In this document: positions 13,193 to 16,306 of the stretch, piece by piece
Layout of the letters: each line of letters begins with the position of its first letter
Numbering within the stretch: position 1 is the stretch's first letter
Source of the DNA: UBA7672 sp964550535
Lineage (GTDB): Bacteria > Pseudomonadota > Alphaproteobacteria > Caulobacterales > Hyphomonadaceae
Direction: 5' to 3'
NCBI GenBank assembly: GCA_964550535.1
Contig: CAZJZQ010000079.1
Span: 1 to 16,306, forward strand
Length of the DNA: 16,306 nucleotides
Translations under genes and position numbers: made by a program
Notes under the pieces: model-generated
The model's input: only the letters and a program-made list of their open reading frames with translations
Databases searched by the model: none
What the model was told of the DNA's origin: nothing

Positions 13193-13759
13193 CTAGCTCT
13201 CCATCAGTCTCGGCATCAGCTCCACCATGTTGCAGGGCATGTGGCGGCTGTCGAGTTGCCAGCGGATCAGCTTGTCCCACCCGTCCTTCACCGCACCGTT
13301 CGATCCCGGCAGGCAGTAGATGAAGGCGCCGTTGGAAACGCCTGCGCACGCCCGGCTCTGCAACGTCGACGTGCCCACGCTCTGGAACGAGACCAGGTGC
13401 CAGATGACATTGAAGCCATCGATCTCCTTGTCGAACAGCGGCCGCACCGCCTCCGGCGTCACATCGCGCCCGGTCAGTCCCGTGCCGCCCGTCGTGACCA
13501 CCGCGTCGATATTCTCATCCGCGATCCACTTGCGTATCACCGCGCGGATCGCCTTTACCTCGTCCGGCACGATGGCCTTGTCCGCCAACTCATGCCCCGC
13601 TTCCGTCACGCGACTGGCAAGAATATGGCCCGACGTATCCGTCTCGTCCGTGCGCGTGTCGGAAATCGTCATCACGCAGATGCGCAACGGTTTGAACGGC
13701 GCATCATCCACCATCTTGCCGCCTGGAGCGGTCAAAGGAGGGTAGGCAGGTCCGGCCAT
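13193..13759 (-). CDS. moaB: molybdenum cofactor biosynthesis protein MoaB (MogA family)
   Basis: A MogA/MoaB-family protein; members adenylate molybdopterin before molybdate insertion, mainly where MogA is absent. The 188-residue protein shows the strand PLRICVMTISDTRT, the binding loop TTGGTGLTGRDVTPEA (89-104, glycines 91, 92 and 94), and the LPGSNGAV loop (150-157), all expected for molybdopterin binding. The first 22 residues (Pro- and Gly-rich) are variable. ATG 13759 has GGGAG 6 nt upstream; ATG 13714 (MVDDAPFKP) is an alternative. It follows the di-haem gene after 74 nt. Only 3 nt separate its stop from the operator dyad of the downstream reductase gene. Confidence 0.93.
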   Translation of the reverse strand: MAGPAYPPLTAPGGKMVDDAPFKPLRICVMTISDTRTDETDTSGHILASRVTEAGHELADKAIVPDEVKAIRAVIRKWIADENIDAVVTTGGTGLTGRDVTPEAVRPLFDKEIDGFNVIWHLVSFQSVGTSTLQSRACAGVSNGAFIYCLPGSNGAVKDGWDKLIRWQLDSRHMPCNMVELMPRLMES

Positions 13760-13780
13760 TTCGATCTCCCGTGGCGGTCA

Positions 13781-13809
13781 GCGCCGCAATCAATACTAAC
13801 ACGCGGCGC
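13781..13809. repeat. 7-bp inverted repeat upstream of moaB
   Basis: GCGCCGC (13781-13787) and GCGGCGC (13803-13809) pair perfectly around a 15-nt AT-rich loop. In the 74-nt gap between the di-haem gene and moaB, 22 nt before the moaB ATG. It may be a transcript-end hairpin for the first gene or a leader structure for the second; no T-run. Confidence 0.35.
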
Positions 13810-13833
13810 GACGCCAGTGTCGAGCCGTCCGCG

Positions 13834-14841
13834 TCAGGAACCGCACCGCTCGACCACCCTCACCAGAGTCGCATTACTTCCAAATGTGGAATCCGTGAGC
13901 GTCTCCAGGAACATCGCCATATCCCCCGCCTCTTCCTCGCTGACTTTTGGCGCCGGGCGGCCGTTCAACAGCGTATGGGCCAGGATCGACTCCGAAACGC
14001 TGGAGATCGAGCCATCATGCATGAATGGTCCCGTTATCCAGACATTACGTAACGAAGGCGTGCGGAACTTATCCGCGTCCTCTTCCCGCCCGGTCTTCTC
14101 GACAAGGCCACGATCCCGCTCGGACACCGGCAGGCCGATACTGTGGAATTTCTGGTCGGTGAAATTGGGCCCGCTGTGACAGGATTGGCATCCTTTCCCG
14201 GAAAACAGCTCCCGCCCCCTGATCGCGCGTTCGGAAAACTCAATCGCCTCGCCGCGCCCGGCGCGGTCATGGGGCGAGTTGAACGAGTTCAGCGTGCGTT
14301 GGAATGCGCCAATCGCCTTGAAGATGTTGACCACGCTGATCGCCCCGCCGTTCTCCGGAAACGCCTCGGTGAACTGTAGCCTGTAACAAGCGTCGGACGA
14401 CACGCGCTCCACCAGCACGCCTTCCATGCCGGCCATACCCATCTCAACCGGATGCTCGCCGAACACCGGCTCCATCGCCTGCAACTCCAGCGTGGTCGCG
14501 TGCGGGTTGGCCCATGTCAGCGGCGAGATGTAGCCGATATTCGCCAGCGGTTGCGAATTGCGCTTCCCCGCAGAATTGTCGACGCCGCGATGTGTGGGAT
14601 TGTTCTCCGCAAACCCCGCATGCGGCCAGTGGCAAGACCCGCATGACATGCTCTGGTCGCGGGACAAACGCATGTCGTTGAACAGCCGGCGGCCCAGTTC
14701 CACCTTCGCGACGCTCATAGGATTGTCCGCCGGCACAGGCGGCGGGGCCACGCCCTCCGGCAGCCCCCAGTCAAACGCCTGCGCAAGCGCCGCGGGAACC
14801 GCGAGCACCACAGCCAGCGCCACGAGACACGTCCGGAACAT
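13834..14841 (-). CDS. periplasmic di-haem enzyme, MbnH/MXAN_0977 type (MauG/cytochrome c peroxidase superfamily)
   Basis: A 335-residue secreted c-type cytochrome. Signal peptide 1-20 (cleaved after ALA), first haem site CGSCH (67-71), second CQSCH (218-222), and a conserved Trp110 in LTWANP between the haems. The blocks LTWANPHATTLELQ, FGEHPVEMGMAG and FRTPSLRNVWITGPFMHDG agree with the MXAN_0977 family, to which MbnH belongs; MbnH oxidises a tryptophan of the copper protein MbnP to kynurenine. Classical peroxidases of the superfamily detoxify hydrogen peroxide. ATG 14841 overlaps the moaE stop by one base (TGATG), with GCAGGG upstream inside moaE, so the two are translationally coupled. 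No MbnP-like gene is in the window. Assignment to the subfamily is from remembered motifs. Confidence 0.88.
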   Translation of the reverse strand: MFRTCLVALAVVLAVPAALAQAFDWGLPEGVAPPPVPADNPMSVAKVELGRRLFNDMRLSRDQSMSCGSCHWPHAGFAENNPTHRGVDNSAGKRNSQPLANIGYISPLTWANPHATTLELQAMEPVFGEHPVEMGMAGMEGVLVERVSSDACYRLQFTEAFPENGGAISVVNIFKAIGAFQRTLNSFNSPHDRAGRGEAIEFSERAIRGRELFSGKGCQSCHSGPNFTDQKFHSIGLPVSERDRGLVEKTGREEDADKFRTPSLRNVWITGPFMHDGSISSVSESILAHTLLNGRPAPKVSEEEAGDMAMFLETLTDSTFGSNATLVRVVERCGS

Positions 14842-15305
14842 CAAGCGCCCTGCTTCCCCTGATCCCACCGCTCCCGCGCCGCGCGATCATCCCCGCGCGG
14901 CTCGATCCATTCTTCTCCGCCCGCGCGCACTTCCTTCTTCCAAAAGGGCGCCTCGGTCTTCAGGCGGTCCATCAGATAGTCAACACACTGCAACGCCTCG
15001 CGCCGGTGTTTTGACAGGGCCGCCACCAGAACGATGACCTCACCCGGGGCCATGCGGCCATGACGATGGATTACCAGCGTATCGATCACATCGAACCGGG
15101 TTCGCGCATCCGCCTCCAGCCGTTCGATCTGCTTCTCGGTGAAGCCCGGATAGGCCTCCAACTCCAGAGCGCTTACGTCTCCGCCATGCGCGCTATCCCG
15201 CACCGAACCCACAAAGGTCGCGAGCGCGCCTGCATCCGGCCGGCCTTGCTGAAAAGCGGCGGTTTCGGCGTAAGGGTCAAAAGGTTCGGTCTGGACGCGG
15301 ATCAT
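14841..15305 (-). CDS. moaE: molybdopterin synthase catalytic subunit MoaE
   Basis: The large subunit of molybdopterin synthase; with thiocarboxylated MoaD it puts two sulfurs on cyclic pyranopterin monophosphate. The 154-residue protein has FVGSVRD (31-37, with Arg36), IHRHGRMAPGEVIVLV (79-94), and the active-site lysines Lys116 and Lys123 in DRLKTEAPFWKKE. Their 7-residue spacing equals that of Lys119/Lys126 in E. coli MoaE. ATG 15305 has AGGGTGG upstream. It heads the nine-gene minus-strand block, is divergent from the emrE-like gene with 93 nt between, and is directly coupled to the di-haem gene rather than to moaD, its partner. Confidence 0.96.
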   Translation of the reverse strand: MIRVQTEPFDPYAETAAFQQGRPDAGALATFVGSVRDSAHGGDVSALELEAYPGFTEKQIERLEADARTRFDVIDTLVIHRHGRMAPGEVIVLVAALSKHRREALQCVDYLMDRLKTEAPFWKKEVRAGGEEWIEPRGDDRAARERWDQGKQGA

Positions 15306-15398
15306 GGCACCACCCTAGCCTCTCATCGCGACGATGTGAACGTGACCCCGCGCATCGGGGCGCCTAATTCAGAGGTCAGCAGACGCACAGGAGCCTCC

Positions 15399-15731
15399 AT
15401 GCCCTACCTCTTTCTGGCTGGCGCGATCATCGCCGAAGTTATCGGCACTTCCGCCCTCAAGGCGTCAGACGGCTTCTCGGAAACCGTGCCCTCGATCATT
15501 ACGGTGACCGGCTATGGCGTGGCCTTTTATCTGCTGTCGCTGGTGCTGAAGACCATACCCGTGGGCATCGCCTACGCCATCTGGTCCGGCGCCGGCGTGG
15601 CGCTCATCACCCTGATCGGCTGGCTCGCCTTCGGGCAAAAGCTCGACGCGCCCGCCTTGATCGGCATCGGCCTGATCGTAGGGGGCGTCATCGTGTTGCA
15701 GGTCTTCTCGAAGACCGCGTCAGCGCATTAG
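15399..15731 (+). CDS. emrE: small multidrug resistance transporter, EmrE-like
   Basis: A 110-residue inner-membrane antiporter with four helices that exports cationic drugs or quaternary ammonium compounds in exchange for protons as a dimer. The essential Glu13 lies in AEVIGTSALK, matching EmrE Glu14, and Tyr39, Tyr59 and Trp62 (GIAYAIWSG) match EmrE Tyr40, Tyr60 and Trp63. The FGQKLDAPALIGIGLIVGGV block is the usual fourth helix region. Residues around the first helix favour the EmrE/Qac subtype over guanidinium-exporting SugE/Gdx, which I cannot prove. AGGAG (15389-15393) is 5 nt before ATG 15399; the frame open upstream overlaps moaE and is discarded. Its TAG overlaps the stop of the convergent glucosidase by 4 nt. 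Confidence 0.95.
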   Translation: MPYLFLAGAIIAEVIGTSALKASDGFSETVPSIITVTGYGVAFYLLSLVLKTIPVGIAYAIWSGAGVALITLIGWLAFGQKLDAPALIGIGLIVGGVIVLQVFSKTASAH

Positions 15732-16306
15732 CCGAGCCGCAGGATCGCAGACCCGAACGACTCCATCACCAGCTGCTTGCCCGCGAGCACGGCGTCGGCG
15801 GCCCACAGCACATCGACAGCCTGCCCCGTGAAAACCCGCGTCGCGGGCTTGCCAGTCAGGTTGAACGTGCACACCAGCCGCTCGCCGTCCGCGACCCGCT
15901 CAAAGGTGAGCTGCCCCTCCGCCGCTTCTGTCATGCGGAAAGCCCCCTCGCGCAGCGCCTTGCTGCCCTGCCGCAACCTGACGAGCGTGCGCGTGGTGTG
16001 CAGCGTCGAGGCAGATAGGCCGTCCTGCGTCTCCGCCGCCAGAATGCGATGGCGCGGATCAATCGGCAGCCACGGTTCCGCGGCGCGTGTGAAGCCCGCC
16101 TTCTCCTCGCCCCGCCACGGCATCGGCGTGCGGCAACCGTCGCGGCCCTTGAACTGCGGCCAGCCTGCAATGCCCCATGGATCTTTCAACTTCTCGAAAG
16201 GCACGTCGGCTTCGGGCAGGCCCAGTTCCTCGCCCTGATAGATGAACACCGTGCCGCGCAGACTCATCAGCAGCGCCATGAACAACACCGCCGCCCGCGG
16301 CGCGGG
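15728..16306 (-). CDS. GH13 alpha-glucosidase, C-terminal part (truncated at window edge)
   Basis: The last 192 residues of a glycoside hydrolase family 13 enzyme, open to the right edge in frame. MSLRGTVFIYQGEELGLPE is the eighth-strand region shared by oligo-1,6-glucosidases and alpha-glucosidases. DPWGIAGWPQFKGRDGCRTPMPW, with its acid-rich start, is also typical, and the catalytic residues lie upstream outside the window. About 95 residues of C-terminal beta domain follow (LVRLRQGSKALREG, then strands to ILRLG). The apparent starts near 16288 and 16279 are internal. Such enzymes hydrolyse alpha-linked maltose- or isomaltose-like sugars; the exact bond cannot be told from this part. The TAA (15728-15730) overlaps the emrE TAG in CATTAG. 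Confidence 0.92.
   Translation of the reverse strand, partial: PAPRAAVLFMALLMSLRGTVFIYQGEELGLPEADVPFEKLKDPWGIAGWPQFKGRDGCRTPMPWRGEEKAGFTRAAEPWLPIDPRHRILAAETQDGLSASTLHTTRTLVRLRQGSKALREGAFRMTEAAEGQLTFERVADGERLVCTFNLTGKPATRVFTGQAVDVLWAADAVLAGKQLVMESFGSAILRLG

Noticed and set aside
12222..14179. Two long plus-strand open frames opposite the reductase, moaB and the di-haem gene
   Set aside because: They run across gene borders, lack motifs, and exist because high GC makes stops rare.
15306..15398. Possible guanidine-II (mini-ykkC) riboswitch before the SMR transporter
   Set aside because: Two small hairpins exist (15324-15336 and 15346-15360) but neither has an ACGR loop on a stable stem.

Overview
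The window looks like ordinary chromosomal DNA of an alphaproteobacterium. GC is high throughout, and the genes are short, tightly packed and close to family-standard length. The gene types (OmpA with a proline linker, queC-queE with 4-nt overlap, moaA-moaD, YaiI, a LuxI-type synthase) and a GCTATATC-type -10 element, as known from Caulobacter, point towards a Caulobacterales or Hyphomonadaceae-like lineage. This assignment is an inference from gene style, not a proof. I see no insertion sequence, phage gene, integrase, tRNA, rRNA or CRISPR array.

Layout. 1-146 is the 3' tail of an unrecognised gene. 322-2379 holds four plus-strand genes: a pirin, a tiny glycine-zipper lipoprotein, a two-helix membrane protein and a secreted hypothetical. 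They end at a clear terminator. 2448-3781 is the minus-strand queC-queE pair of the 7-deazaguanine (queuosine) pathway. Divergent from it, 3924-4793 is an orphan LuxI-type acyl-homoserine-lactone synthase-like gene with an unusual C-terminal extension. 4876-6039 (minus) is an OmpA-family porin with a run of 25 prolines between barrel and peptidoglycan-binding domain. 6400-7881 (plus) is an EthA-like Baeyer-Villiger monooxygenase.

7941-15305 is a nine-gene minus-strand block. In transcription order it reads moaE, an MbnH/MXAN_0977-type di-haem enzyme, moaB, an aldo-keto reductase, an APH-fold kinase, moaA, moaD, metY and a YaiI-family protein. Four of the nine make molybdenum cofactor: MoaA acts first, MoaD and MoaE form molybdopterin synthase, and MoaB/MogA-type protein prepares metal insertion. 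moaC and moeA are not in the window. Overlapping start/stop codons couple moaE to the di-haem gene and moaA to moaD. A palindromic operator in front of the reductase and a GCTATATC promoter directly in front of moaA suggest several transcripts rather than one. 15399-15731 (plus) is an EmrE-like drug exporter, overlapping by 4 nt the convergent end of a truncated GH13 alpha-glucosidase that runs off the right edge.

The most interesting items are the extended orphan LuxI-like protein, the di-haem enzyme coupled to moaE without its usual MbnP partner, the repressor-style palindrome before the reductase gene, and the probable leaderless moaA transcript. I found no clear-cut new multi-gene system.
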